A stretch of DNA of 64,000 nucleotides from Clostridium_AD sp050717515 (lineage in GTDB: Bacteria > Bacillota > Clostridia > Clostridiales > Clostridiaceae), in contig NZ_JBOITL010000021.1 in the NCBI RefSeq assembly GCF_050717515.1, forward strand, positions 130,392-194,391, read 5' to 3'. Below, piece after piece: positions 42,394-51,892 of this stretch. Both the position numbers and the translations under genes were made by a program. The notes under the pieces are model-generated. The model was given only the letters and a program-made list of their open reading frames with translations, was not told the DNA's origin and did not search any database. Within the stretch, counting starts at the first letter, position 1, and the number at the start of each line of letters is the position of its first letter.

Positions 42394-43730
42394 TATTCTG
42401 CCTCCCGACTATTTTGGTTTATTATATGGATTAAATCTTCTCCTGAATAATCACATATTAAAACTTTTATATTTAAACTTTTTTCTAAATCACTTACTGT
42501 AATATCATCTAAAAATACTTGCTGATCATAATCCCCTAATTCATATCCACTTTTTAACATATTGCTGGGAATTATTATATAATCCCCTAGTTTTTCGTCC
42601 TTTAGCTGATTAATTATGTCTTTCCCCGTTAAAAGACCTGCTACTGTAATAGTTTCTCCAAAAAAATCATTTACTATTTTTTTAACATTAATAATAATGT
42701 TGTTATTAGTTGTAGTGATCTTCTCAGCTATCTTTAGTATTTCTGCATAGGCTGATTGCCCTGTTATAAATGTAAAATTTCCACTGTGATTTAGCAAAAG
42801 GTCTGCTATATCTTCATCAATAACGTTTCTAAGCATCCTTATCATACCAATTCCATCTTCTAACTGATCATAACCATCATAGAAATCTTCCTCTGGAACA
42901 TCAATGCCCGCCGTAACATAGAATTCATCAGACAACCTTACAAAAGGTGAGCCGATTTCCTTAGTGTATTTTTCTTGTAATTCTTTTACGCATTCAATTT
43001 CTTGCGTTGCAGTCTTTTTATCATACAAGGTCAAATTAAATAAGCCTTCTCTATACTTAGTTATCCCAACAGGTACAACCGCTAAATTTTCAATGCTTGG
43101 GTAAAGTTTATATAAATCCTCAATGGTTTTTATAAGTTCAGGTCCGTTATTAATACCAGGACACGAAACCACTTGACAATTAATTTTAATAGAGGCTTCA
43201 GCCAGTCTCTTTAACCTATTATAAACATCTCCAGCAAATTTATTGTTTAACATTATCTTTCTAAGCTCTGCATCAGTAGTGTGAACTGATACATTAATAG
43301 GACTTATCTTATATCGAATTATTCTGTCGATGTCCTCTTCCTTCATATTAGTTAATGTTACAAAATTACCTTGGAAAAAGGATAATCTTGAATCATCATC
43401 TTTAAAATATAACGTTTCTCTCATTCCTTCTGGCAATTGATCAATAAAACAGAATATACATTTATTATGACAACTCTTTGGCTTATCCAAAATGGCATCA
43501 ACAAATTGAATTCCTAAATCTTCATCATATTCCTTTTCAACTTCAATATCCCAAACTTCACCGTCAGCTTTTTCAATCTCAATTGATATAAGCTCATCTG
43601 TAATTAAAAATTTGTAATCTATAATATCTATTACAGCATTGCCATTTATACTAATTAATCTATCTCCCACTTCTAACTCAATTTCTTCTGCAATACTTCC
43701 TGGAAGTATCTTAGCTATCTGATTTTTCAT
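42393..43730 (-). CDS. DUF512 / TIGR03279-type radical SAM protein with PDZ domain
   Basis: 445 aa. Residues 1-60 form a PDZ-like domain (ILPGSIAEEIELEVGDRLISING). The cluster motif CHNKCIFC gives Cys87, Cys91 and Cys94. The LPEGMRETLYFKDDDSRL and QVVSCPGINNG stretches are typical of this family. Its biochemical role is unresolved. It stands first in a three-gene operon with der and gpsA, the usual clostridial order. AGGAGG precedes the ATG. Confidence 0.9.
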   Translation of the reverse strand: MKNQIAKILPGSIAEEIELEVGDRLISINGNAVIDIIDYKFLITDELISIEIEKADGEVWDIEVEKEYDEDLGIQFVDAILDKPKSCHNKCIFCFIDQLPEGMRETLYFKDDDSRLSFFQGNFVTLTNMKEEDIDRIIRYKISPINVSVHTTDAELRKIMLNNKFAGDVYNRLKRLAEASIKINCQVVSCPGINNGPELIKTIEDLYKLYPSIENLAVVPVGITKYREGLFNLTLYDKKTATQEIECVKELQEKYTKEIGSPFVRLSDEFYVTAGIDVPEEDFYDGYDQLEDGIGMIRMLRNVIDEDIADLLLNHSGNFTFITGQSAYAEILKIAEKITTTNNNIIINVKKIVNDFFGETITVAGLLTGKDIINQLKDEKLGDYIIIPSNMLKSGYELGDYDQQVFLDDITVSDLEKSLNIKVLICDYSGEDLIHIINQNSREAE

Positions 43731-44052
43731 TTTTACCTCCTGTTTAACAATAACCTTTCATTTAAAAGGCTTTATGAGGAATTAGAAATATTATACTAAA
43801 ATTAAATATCTTTTTTAAAATATATAGTACTAGATATTTAATTTATAATAAGCAATTAATTTAATAATAAATTATAGCATTCCATTAAGTTATATTACAT
43901 GAATTCAATATTTAAGTCAACGTTATTAGTCTTTAAAAGAAGAAAAAGTGCATATATCGCAAATTTTGCGCTTTTTCACGTACTCCTACTAGAAAATTTG
44001 TGATTAATAAATACTTTACTACAGAATAAAAATACCTCCTAAGAAGGAGGTA
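43731..44052. other. Gene-free stretch before the DUF512 operon
   Basis: About 320 bases. It contains two terminator hairpins at its right end and an AT-rich probable promoter area for the DUF512 operon at its left end. No frame is supported. Confidence 0.6.
43942..43977 (-). terminator. Second hairpin downstream of the PstS-like gene
   Basis: Arms GAAAAAGCGC and GCACTTTTTC with an internal GCAAAATTTGC palindrome, followed by TTCTTTT on the minus strand. Confidence 0.55.
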
Positions 44053-44054
44053 CT
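44026..44054 (-). terminator. Terminator of the PstS-like gene
   Basis: Arms TACCTCCT and AGGAGGTA around a 4-base loop, then TTTTTATT on the minus strand, starting right at the stop codon. The arms equal the anti-Shine-Dalgarno and Shine-Dalgarno sequences. Confidence 0.8.
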
Positions 44055-44877
44055 AAAATGCTTCTATGCAATATTTTCTTATAATCTTTTTACAATCTTC
44101 GCTTTTAAAATACTGAAAAAGCTCCTTTAGACTATCTTTTTTTTCTTTGGTGTAATACATTTGTATTGGAAATCTTAAAGAATACAGTTTATTCTTTAAA
44201 TTTGAGGCCGTAATTTCAATGCCATTTAATTTTAAAAACACACTCTCTTTATTATACCACTGTCCAGGCATAAAACCTATAGCATTTTTATTCTGAGCAA
44301 CAAAATTTTTCATTTCTTCTACACTTCCTACATACTGCGTATTACTGCTCATTTGTTCTTTTACAGGAGTATCCATTATTTTTATATCAAATTCATACTG
44401 AACTGAATTCATGATGCTTTTAAAAGCTACAGGGACTATTGCATTTGATTCACCCTTTAATTTTCCCCAGTTTACTATATTTCCAGTGTATATTTTTTTC
44501 AAGTCGGAAGTTCCCAGACTATTTAGTTTATTACTGTTGTTAACAATAATGCCAATACCATCATAAGCTAGCATTTCAGAGTCAATTTGCTTATTGTCTG
44601 ACTGAACATATCCAATTAATATATCTACTTCAAAATTTTTCAGTTTATTAAAAGCACTTTCTCTGTCAACGGATTCCACAGTAACTACAGGATCATTATT
44701 TAAATTATAATCCCGTACTAAGTCATTTACCATGGGGAAAACTGTGTCCTCACAAATTATTTTAATGCTTTTAGGTTGCTGGTCTTTGGTTTCTGTATCT
44801 TTTTTGCATCCTGCACTTAACATTACAATTATAATACTAAAGATTATCCAAAGTGTTTTTAATTTTTTTCTCTTCAT
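44053..44877 (-). CDS. PstS-like phosphate-binding lipoprotein, second copy
   Basis: 274 aa. Lipobox LSAGC with Cys24. The PstS-like pattern is weak but visible: SIKIICEDTVFPMVNDLVRDY, DIYTGNIVNWGKL-type (LKKIYTGNIVNWGKLKG) and AIGFMPGQWYNKESV. It lies after phoU and is read in the same direction. It may be an accessory phosphate receptor or a sensor lipoprotein. The ATG at 44877 follows GTGGAG. Divergent from pstS at 48392, which is clearly the main one. Confidence 0.72.
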   Translation of the reverse strand: MKRKKLKTLWIIFSIIIVMLSAGCKKDTETKDQQPKSIKIICEDTVFPMVNDLVRDYNLNNDPVVTVESVDRESAFNKLKNFEVDILIGYVQSDNKQIDSEMLAYDGIGIIVNNSNKLNSLGTSDLKKIYTGNIVNWGKLKGESNAIVPVAFKSIMNSVQYEFDIKIMDTPVKEQMSSNTQYVGSVEEMKNFVAQNKNAIGFMPGQWYNKESVFLKLNGIEITASNLKNKLYSLRFPIQMYYTKEKKDSLKELFQYFKSEDCKKIIRKYCIEAF

Positions 44878-44943
44878 AATCACTACTCCACTACAATATT
44901 TTAATATTTATTGTAATTGTAGTTTCTGTATTTCAAGTAAAAA

Positions 44944-45600
44944 CTATTCGTTTAAATTAACTTTTTCTCCGGTAACTAAATAAATTGTCCATTCACATAT
45001 GTTTGTAGTATGATCAGCAATTCTTTCTAGCCACTTGCAAATAAATAAAAATTGAGTAGCTTGATTTACTGTGTCTTGATTTTTAAACATTAATTGTAAA
45101 AGTTCTGTAAATACTTCTTTATATATATCGTCTACTTGATCATCTCGTTTGCAAACTTCATATGCCTTTTCAACATCTCCCGCCACGTAAGCGTCTAAGG
45201 AATCCTTTATCATGAGTATTACTATTTCAGCCATTCTAGGTATATCTATTAGCTGTTTTATATACTTTTCATCTTTTAATCTTACTGTAATTTTAGCAAC
45301 ATCAACAGCATAATCAGCCATTCTCTCAAGATCCGTTACTATTTTGGTTGTAGTAAAAATGTTTCTTAAATCTATGGCTAAAGGTTGCTGCATGGCGATT
45401 AATCTTATTGCCTTGTCTTCTATTTCTCGTTCAAGTGCATCAACTATGTCATCATTGCTCATTATTCTTTCAGCCTTTTCAGAGTTTTGAGTAACTAAGG
45501 CATCGATACAGTCATGAATTTGTTTTTCCACCATACTTCCCATTCTAATTAAATCATTATGAAGCTCTTCAAGACTGGCCTCAAATACTTTTCTTGCCAT
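44944..45600 (-). CDS. phoU: Phosphate transport system regulator PhoU
   Basis: 218 aa, two tandem PhoU repeats of three helices each with the E(x)xxxD-type metal motifs: LERMADYAVDVAKIT and LERIADHTTNICEW. PhoU connects the Pst transporter with the PhoR sensor and dampens uptake and signalling. It follows pstB by 23 bases. Confidence 0.94.
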   Translation of the reverse strand: MARKVFEASLEELHNDLIRMGSMVEKQIHDCIDALVTQNSEKAERIMSNDDIVDALEREIEDKAIRLIAMQQPLAIDLRNIFTTTKIVTDLERMADYAVDVAKITVRLKDEKYIKQLIDIPRMAEIVILMIKDSLDAYVAGDVEKAYEVCKRDDQVDDIYKEVFTELLQLMFKNQDTVNQATQFLFICKWLERIADHTTNICEWTIYLVTGEKVNLNE

Positions 45601-45623
45601 ATTATCACCTTCCTTCTTATATT

Positions 45624-46376
45624 TTAACCAAATCTTCCTGTAATATAATCCTCTGTTCTTTTATCTTGAGGTTTATAAAATATATTTTCTGTTTTCCCAT
45701 TCTCAACTATTTCTCCATTGAGAAAAAATGCGGTATAATCAGATATTCTACCTGCTTGTTGCATGTTATGCGTAACAATTATAACTGTGTACTTCTTTTT
45801 AAGCACATCCATTAATTCTTCAATCTTTAATGTAGAAATAGGGTCTAAGGCAGAGGTGGGTTCATCCATTAATAAAACTTCAGGCTGCACCGCTAAAGTC
45901 CTAGCTATACATAGACGTTGTTGCTGTCCACCAGATAACCCTAATGCACTCTTTTTAAGCCTGTCTTTTACTTCATCCCAAAGGGCAGCACCCTTTAAAC
46001 TCTCCTCTACAATTTCATCAAGTTCTTTTTTATTAGTTAGGCCGTGAATTTTAGGACCATAAGCTACATTATCGTATATTGACATAGGGAAAGGATTAGG
46101 TTTTTGAAATACCATTCCTACTTTTTTCCTTAAATCTATAACATCATAATCTGGACTGTATATATTTTTATTTTCATATAAAACTTCTCCATTTATTTTA
46201 ACAGAATCTATTAAATCATTCATTCTGTTAATAGTACGTAAAAATGTTGATTTACCGCAACCTGATGGTCCTATAAGCGCAGTAACTGAATTTTTCTCTA
46301 TATTAATATTTACGTTTTTAAGTGCTTGAACATTTCCATAATATAGATTTAAATTCTTTGCTATAACTATTCCCAT
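45624..46376 (-). CDS. pstB: Phosphate ABC transporter, ATP-binding protein
   Basis: 250 aa. Walker A GPSGCGKST at 37-45, signature LSGGQQQRLCIARTL, Walker B VLLMDEPTSALD and the switch His in IIVTHNMQQA. The ATG at 46376 is preferred since GGGAGGGAA precedes it. Powers the PstA/PstC channel. Confidence 0.96.
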   Translation of the reverse strand: MGIVIAKNLNLYYGNVQALKNVNINIEKNSVTALIGPSGCGKSTFLRTINRMNDLIDSVKINGEVLYENKNIYSPDYDVIDLRKKVGMVFQKPNPFPMSIYDNVAYGPKIHGLTNKKELDEIVEESLKGAALWDEVKDRLKKSALGLSGGQQQRLCIARTLAVQPEVLLMDEPTSALDPISTLKIEELMDVLKKKYTVIIVTHNMQQAGRISDYTAFFLNGEIVENGKTENIFYKPQDKRTEDYITGRFG

Positions 46377-46389
46377 TTTGCTTCCCTCC

Positions 46390-47277
46390 CTATTTACTTC
46401 CTGTATGAGATTCATATATTTTTTTTCCGATTATTCTTGCAGATAGATTAAATATAAGCACTGCTATTATTAAAACTGCTGAAGCTCCATTTGCTATCTT
46501 AGCAGCATCAGGCACCATTCCTTCAGAATTCAGCTTCCATATGTAGACAGACAAAGTTTCAGCTGGCCTTAATAAACTATAAGCTGAAGCTTTACTGGTT
46601 AAGCTTATATTAGTAAAATTCAAAGTTGGCGCACTCATACCTGCAGTATATAGTAGTGCTGCTGCTTCTCCAAATATTCTTCCTGCTGCTAGTATTACAC
46701 CTGTTAGAATTTGAGGCATTGCAGAGGGTAATACAACATTTTTAATAGTCTGCCATCTTGTAGCACCTAAACCTAAACTAGCTTCTTTAACACCAAATGA
46801 GGCTGCTTTAATAGCATTTTCACAAACTCTAGTCATACCCGGTAAATTTATTATAGTTATTGCGAGTGCTCCAGCAATAAGCGAATATCCCCATTTTGTC
46901 ATGTTAACAAAAACTAATAATCCAAATAAGCCAACTACTATAGACGGTAGGGATGCCATAGTTTCAATACTTAATCTAATAATATTTAATAGCTTGCCCT
47001 CTTTTGCATATTCAGCTAAATATATGCCAGCCCCTACACCTAACGGTACTGTAATTATAAGAGTTACTAGGAGCAGATGTATTGAATTATATAATTGACG
47101 TCCAATCCCTCCACCGGCTTCGCCGATTTTTGGTTCACCAAATAAAAATTTCAAATTCAAGGATTGTCTTCCATTATAAATTATATATCCTATGAGGCTT
47201 ATTAGCAAAAGAATTACTAAAGCAGAAATTACATATAAAACTATAGTTGCTATTTTATCTTTAACTTTAGCATTCAT
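46390..47277 (-). CDS. pstA: Phosphate ABC transporter, permease PstA
   Basis: 295 aa with six membrane segments. The permease loop motif EASLGLGATRWQTIKNVVLP is present. TAATG overlap with the end of pstC implies coupled translation. Confidence 0.95.
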   Translation of the reverse strand: MNAKVKDKIATIVLYVISALVILLLISLIGYIIYNGRQSLNLKFLFGEPKIGEAGGGIGRQLYNSIHLLLVTLIITVPLGVGAGIYLAEYAKEGKLLNIIRLSIETMASLPSIVVGLFGLLVFVNMTKWGYSLIAGALAITIINLPGMTRVCENAIKAASFGVKEASLGLGATRWQTIKNVVLPSAMPQILTGVILAAGRIFGEAAALLYTAGMSAPTLNFTNISLTSKASAYSLLRPAETLSVYIWKLNSEGMVPDAAKIANGASAVLIIAVLIFNLSARIIGKKIYESHTGSK

Positions 47278-48188
47278 TATATTTCACCTCTTTTTCCAAG
47301 TTTTCTAATTATAAGTATAAATACAAAGGATATTATTAGTAATAATAGTGCCATTGACCATAATGCATCATTCCATGCTGTGCCATAGATTGTATTTGCC
47401 ATATCCATGGTTAATATGCTTGTTAATGTAGCTGTGGTTCCAAGTAAACCCTTAGGGAAGGTAACTGAGTTTCCTATAACCATTTGAACTGCCAGTGCTT
47501 CTCCAAAGGCTCTTGAAACTCCGAGGACTATGCTTGTTAATATTCCACTTTTAGCAGCTGGAATAATTACTCTAATTATAGTTTGCCATCTAGTTGCTCC
47601 AAGTCCATAGGATGCTTCTATATAATCTTTAGGTATAGTTTTTATAGCATCTGAAGAAATACTTGTTATTGTTGGTAAAATCATTACGCTAATAACTAAT
47701 ACTCCTGCAAGTAGACTAAACCCTATTCCTCCAAAAAAAATCTTAATAATAGGTACTAATACACTTACGCCTATCCAACCATAAACAACTGAGGGTATTC
47801 CCACAAATAACTCAACGGCAGGCTGAATAACTTTTGTGCCGAGTTTTGGAGAAATTACATTCATAAATACAGCTAGTGCTACCCCTATTGGTGCACTTAC
47901 TAGCACCGCAAGGAAAGACACTACTGTTGACCCAAGAATAAATATCAAAGTTCCAAATTGAGGAGTTAAAGAGTCTCCGCTCCCCTCTGGATTCCAATTA
48001 CCTGAGAAGATAAACTGAAATATTGAATATCCATGTTTTATAAAGGTATTTAAGCCTTTAGTAGTTAGGAATAATATAATTGAAAAAGTAAGAATGACTA
48101 TAATCGCACCACAAAATATTGCAAAACCGCGTCCTAAATATTCATTTTTAAGTTTTAAAAGCATTGATTTCCTATCATTTTTTTTCAT
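47277..48188 (-). CDS. pstC: Phosphate ABC transporter, permease PstC
   Basis: 303 aa with six membrane segments. Loop motif EASYGLGATRWQTIIRVIIP and the N-terminal GLNTFIKHGYSIFQFIFSGN typical of PstC. CGAGGT precedes the ATG. The 200-base gap to pstS contains a terminator and a hairpin element, so pstS is probably made in excess. Confidence 0.95.
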   Translation of the reverse strand: MKKNDRKSMLLKLKNEYLGRGFAIFCGAIIVILTFSIILFLTTKGLNTFIKHGYSIFQFIFSGNWNPEGSGDSLTPQFGTLIFILGSTVVSFLAVLVSAPIGVALAVFMNVISPKLGTKVIQPAVELFVGIPSVVYGWIGVSVLVPIIKIFFGGIGFSLLAGVLVISVMILPTITSISSDAIKTIPKDYIEASYGLGATRWQTIIRVIIPAAKSGILTSIVLGVSRAFGEALAVQMVIGNSVTFPKGLLGTTATLTSILTMDMANTIYGTAWNDALWSMALLLLIISFVFILIIRKLGKRGEI

Positions 48189-48281
48189 ATATTTTACCTC
48201 GAAAAATTTATTTTAACCACATTTTAGAAGGAAAGTCCGCCATCTTGCATAAATGAGAACTTACTACCCTAGTAAAAAGAA

Positions 48282-48343
48282 AACTTCGGTAGAGGGGTAT
48301 AAATCTCCTTCTAAGATCGTTAATAGGACAAGCACCGAAGGTT
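48282..48343 (-). ncRNA. Putative structured RNA element, copy A (pstS-pstC gap)
   Basis: On the minus strand AACCTTCGGTGC pairs with ACCGAAGTT (one bulged C) around 40 bases containing TATTAACGA, then TTTTCTTTTT. The same order of motifs occurs at 58257-58314. I cannot assign it to a known riboswitch. A short second hairpin (TTACTA-GGG-TAGTAA) follows. Confidence 0.45.
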
Positions 48344-48360
48344 ATAATTTAATGCAAATA

Positions 48361-48384
48361 AAGACTGGTATTAACCAGCCTTTT
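48361..48384 (-). terminator. Attenuator/terminator after pstS
   Basis: Minus strand GGCTGGT, 4-base loop, ACCAGTC and TTTATTT, 12 bases past the pstS stop; usual position for uncoupling pstS from the transporter genes. Confidence 0.7.
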
Positions 48385-48391
48385 GAGAACA

Positions 48392-49288
48392 TTAATCTCT
48401 TTTAGCCTTCATATCTGCCATCGGAATATATCCCATTTTCTTTATTCCGGCTTTCATTTCATCGCTTACCATATAGTCCAAGAACGCTTTTGTTATTTCT
48501 GTAGGTTCGCCTTTAGTATACATGTGCTCATATGCCCAAATTTTATATTTATCTGTGCTTATGTTTTCTGCAGTTGCAGAAACGCCATCAATTTTTAATA
48601 TATTTAAGCCTTCTTTATTAGCTGCATCAGCAAAGTAGGATAATGCTAAGTAACTAATTGCTCCATCTGTTTGTTTAACTGCTTGCTTAACAGCTCCACT
48701 TGAATCTTGAGTTAAGCCAGCTACTTCTTCTGTGCCGGCTAATCCAAATTGTTTAAATGTTGCTCTAGTTCCTGATGATGCTGGTCTATTTATAACTGTA
48801 ACTGCTATATCAGCTCCGCCAACTTCTTTCCAGTTTTTTATCTTTCCTGTAAATATATCTAGTAATTGCTTCTTTGTTAATGATTCTACTTTAGCTTTTG
48901 GGTTTGTTACTGCTGCAATTCCTATAACACATACTTTATGATCTTTTAATGCAGCTGCGTCAATTCCTGCTTTGTCTTTTGCATATATATCTGAATTTCC
49001 TATTTCTACACTACCTTCTAATACTAATTTAAGTCCTGTGCCACTGCCACCGCCTTGAACATTTACCGTTGCTCCTGGGTTTTTATCTAGGAAACTTTTA
49101 GCACCGAGTTCAGCTAAAGGCTGAAGTGCAGTTGATCCTGCTGCAGTTATAGAACCTGATAATTCAGTTTTTTTAGTTTCAGGTGTGGTTTTAGCTGCTT
49201 GATCTTTACTTGAACAACCCGTGAAAATTGCTGCTGTCATTGCAACTGCTAGTACTGCTATTACTAACTTTAAATTATTTCTTTTCAT
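48392..49288 (-). CDS. pstS: Phosphate-binding lipoprotein PstS
   Basis: 298 aa. Lipobox FTGC with Cys25. The phosphate site motifs are clear: ITAAGSTALQPL, GGGSGTGLKL and RPASSGTRATFK. It captures phosphate at the cell surface. First gene of the pst operon, after Pho-box-like repeats, and itself downstream of phoR in the same direction. Confidence 0.95.
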   Translation of the reverse strand: MKRNNLKLVIAVLAVAMTAAIFTGCSSKDQAAKTTPETKKTELSGSITAAGSTALQPLAELGAKSFLDKNPGATVNVQGGGSGTGLKLVLEGSVEIGNSDIYAKDKAGIDAAALKDHKVCVIGIAAVTNPKAKVESLTKKQLLDIFTGKIKNWKEVGGADIAVTVINRPASSGTRATFKQFGLAGTEEVAGLTQDSSGAVKQAVKQTDGAISYLALSYFADAANKEGLNILKIDGVSATAENISTDKYKIWAYEHMYTKGEPTEITKAFLDYMVSDEMKAGIKKMGYIPMADMKAKRD

Positions 49289-49350
49289 TAATAATTCCCC
49301 CGTTCACTTATTTAAATTGTTTAATTAGCTAGCTACTCATTACACTCTCA

Positions 49351-49426
49351 ATAGTATACCCTGAAAGTTAATTTTGTATTATGACAAAGTTAACTAAAGT
49401 TTAGCTCATGTTAATTAAACTTAACA
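49351..49426 (-). promoter_or_regulatory. pstS promoter with Pho-box-like repeats
   Basis: The minus strand holds TTAAG-TTTA, TTAACATG, TAAACTTTA, GTTAACTTTG and ATTAACTTTC spaced by about one helical turn, then TATACTAT (49358-49351). Repeats of TTAACA-like form about every 11 bases are the PhoP binding pattern. Confidence 0.65.
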
Positions 49427-49460
49427 ATGGAGGAGATTTTTATTATTAATACAGTAAGTC

Positions 49461-51164
49461 TTATTCACAGTACTTAATTTCAACTATGAATTTACTACCT
49501 TTCCCTAACTCACTTTCCACAAATATTTTTCCGTTAAATTGAAGTACTATATGTTTAACAATAGCAAGTCCAAGGCCTGTGCCACCGTTTGACCTAGAAC
49601 GAGCCTTATCCACTCTGTAAAATCTTTCGAAAATACGAGGAATTTGTTTTTTAGCTATTCCAACCCCAGTATCCTCAACCCATAGAATAAATCTATCATC
49701 GTAGCTCTCTGTTCCAATGCAAACACTATCACCTATTTCTGAGTAGTTTATTGCATTACCTACTAAGTTAATTAACATTTGTTTAAACCTATCAGCATCA
49801 CCCAATAATGTTTTTATGCTCTGCTGCTCAATTGATAACTGGATTCCTTTTACATCTGCAGTGTTTTTCATTAGATTGTAGACGTCACTTACAATTTTAT
49901 TAACATCAATTTTTTCTTTTTTAACTGCCTTTTGTTGTTCTATATGTGAAAGTGTTAAAATGTCTGTAATTAATCTAGTTAATCTTTCAGCTTCCTCATT
50001 GATTATATTTAAAAACTTTTCCTTTGTGTCTGCATCATCCACATATTTTAGGGTTTCTGCAAAGCCTTTAATAGACGTTAGAGGAGTTTTAAGTTCATGG
50101 GAGACATTAGCAACAAACTGCGTTCTCATTTTCTCTAATTTTTTCACTTCTGTAATGTCTTGAACCACAGCCACAGTTCCTATATGCTCACTTCTGTTGA
50201 TTATATCTGCAGTTTTTATTCTGAGTTCTCTTTCTTGTGGCCAAACTATCTTTATTTCTTTATAATCATTATCACTTTGCTGGAAAATATCTTCTAATTC
50301 AAACTCTCTTATATTATCCAGAAGGTTTTGTCCTATAATATCTTTAGTGATTCCAAATATTTTTTTAGCATAGGGATTAATCATTATCACTTTATTTTTT
50401 CTATCAACAGCAATGACTCCGCTGTCCATACTTTGCAGAATAGCCTCTAGTCTGTTTTGCTTGTCTGTAACCTCATTTAAAGTAAATTCTAGTTTATCCG
50501 CCATCTCATTAAAATTCTTTGCTAGTTGCCCTATTTCACCATCTGATAATATCCTGGCGCGTCTACTAAATTCCCCTTTACTAATTCTTGAAGTAATAAA
50601 ATTTAAGTCTGTAATGGGTTTTACTATAATATAGGATAGTTTTAGAGAAAACCAAATTGACATTACCGCGCAAAATAATATAGCTAATATATAAAACTTA
50701 AAATATTTACTACCTAGACCATTTACAATTTCAAGAGGCATAGAACTTCTAATAATAAGCCCCTCACCAAAAACCGTAGCAAAATACATCATATTTTTCT
50801 CAGTAGATGTACTATATCTCATTGAAAATCCACTGCCACTTTTTCTTGCCTCTATTAATTCTTGCCTATCATTGTGATTAACCATAGTTTCCGCATTTGC
50901 AGCTGAATCATAAATAACTTTACCCTTCTTATCTATGTAAGTTACTCTTAACTCCGAATGCCCTAAGTTTTCCACGAAAAATTTCTCTTGGTCTCTTAAA
51001 TTATCACTTTGCAATAAGCTAATTATCATATTATTATTTATTTGAAGTTTATCTTTTAGATTTTGTTGATATTCATAGTTAAAAATAGATACAAATATAA
51101 CAGTTACTACTGCAAATATAAAAATCACAGTACTGAGCAGATATACAACTAATTTTTTTTTCAT
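49461..51164 (-). CDS. phoR: Sensor histidine kinase PhoR
   Basis: 567 aa. Membrane segments at about 8-28 and 155-175 flank an extracellular loop; a HAMP domain (VKPITDLNFITSRISKGEFSR) follows, then a PAS domain (LEAILQSMDSGVIAVDRKNKV), HisKA with VSHELKTPLTSIKGF, and HATPase motifs (GNAINYSE, DTGVGIAKK, GGTGLGLAI). It phosphorylates PhoP in low phosphate. Three bases separate it from phoP. Confidence 0.93.
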   Translation of the reverse strand: MKKKLVVYLLSTVIFIFAVVTVIFVSIFNYEYQQNLKDKLQINNNMIISLLQSDNLRDQEKFFVENLGHSELRVTYIDKKGKVIYDSAANAETMVNHNDRQELIEARKSGSGFSMRYSTSTEKNMMYFATVFGEGLIIRSSMPLEIVNGLGSKYFKFYILAILFCAVMSIWFSLKLSYIIVKPITDLNFITSRISKGEFSRRARILSDGEIGQLAKNFNEMADKLEFTLNEVTDKQNRLEAILQSMDSGVIAVDRKNKVIMINPYAKKIFGITKDIIGQNLLDNIREFELEDIFQQSDNDYKEIKIVWPQERELRIKTADIINRSEHIGTVAVVQDITEVKKLEKMRTQFVANVSHELKTPLTSIKGFAETLKYVDDADTKEKFLNIINEEAERLTRLITDILTLSHIEQQKAVKKEKIDVNKIVSDVYNLMKNTADVKGIQLSIEQQSIKTLLGDADRFKQMLINLVGNAINYSEIGDSVCIGTESYDDRFILWVEDTGVGIAKKQIPRIFERFYRVDKARSRSNGGTGLGLAIVKHIVLQFNGKIFVESELGKGSKFIVEIKYCE

Positions 51165-51166
51165 AA

Positions 51167-51862
51167 TTAATCACCAAAATTAAATCTATATCCTATACCC
51201 CTAATAGTTTGGATATACGCTGGATTTTTATCATCCTCTTCAATCTTTTGTCTTAGATGTCTTATATGAACGTCTACAGTTCTTGTTTCTCCTAAGTATT
51301 CATAACCCCATATTTTGTCTAGTAGGAAGTCTCTTGTCATAACTCTACCTTTATTTTTTATTAAGATTTCCAATAACTCAAATTCCTTTAAGGTTAAATC
51401 AATTTTACTTTCACTTTTAATGACCTCGTGCTTACCGAAGTCAATAGCCAAATTACCAATATTAAAAGTCTTTTCAACTAGCTGCATATTTGTTCTTCTA
51501 AGTATAGCTTTAATCCGTGCAACTAACTCCCTTACTGAAAATGGCTTTGTAATATAATCATCTGCACCTAGTTCAAGTCCTATTATTTTGTCTATTTCTT
51601 CTCCTTTGGCTGTTATCATTATTATTGGCATATTTGCCATAGCCGAGTCTTTCCTAATCTCCTTGCACACATCTAAGCCATCCATTCCAGGTAACATTAA
51701 ATCTAGTAACATCAATTGTGGCAATTGTTCTTTAACAAGCTTTATAGCCTCTATACCATCGCCCGCACATATAACCTTATATCCGCTTTTCTCAAGATTA
51801 AATCTAATTAACTCCTGTATATGTTCTTCATCATCCACCACTAATATTTTTTCTCCAGCCAT
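51167..51862 (-). CDS. phoP: Phosphate response regulator PhoP
   Basis: 231 aa. Receiver domain with acidic pocket (VVDDEEH), phosphorylated Asp54 in LLDLMLPGMDG and Lys in ITKPFSVRELV; winged-helix OmpR-type C-terminus (TLKEFELLEILIKNKGRVMT, RTVDVHIRHLRQKIE). Controls the pst operon. Confidence 0.94.
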   Translation of the reverse strand: MAGEKILVVDDEEHIQELIRFNLEKSGYKVICAGDGIEAIKLVKEQLPQLMLLDLMLPGMDGLDVCKEIRKDSAMANMPIIMITAKGEEIDKIIGLELGADDYITKPFSVRELVARIKAILRRTNMQLVEKTFNIGNLAIDFGKHEVIKSESKIDLTLKEFELLEILIKNKGRVMTRDFLLDKIWGYEYLGETRTVDVHIRHLRQKIEEDDKNPAYIQTIRGIGYRFNFGD

Positions 51863-51892
51863 GTTAATCCCTCCGTATTTATCCTACTTAAT

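Noticed and set aside
48282..48343. Mg2+ (M-box) riboswitch
   Set aside because: GGTGCTTGTCCTAT resembles part of the M-box, but the other conserved parts are absent and the second copy does not keep this stretch.
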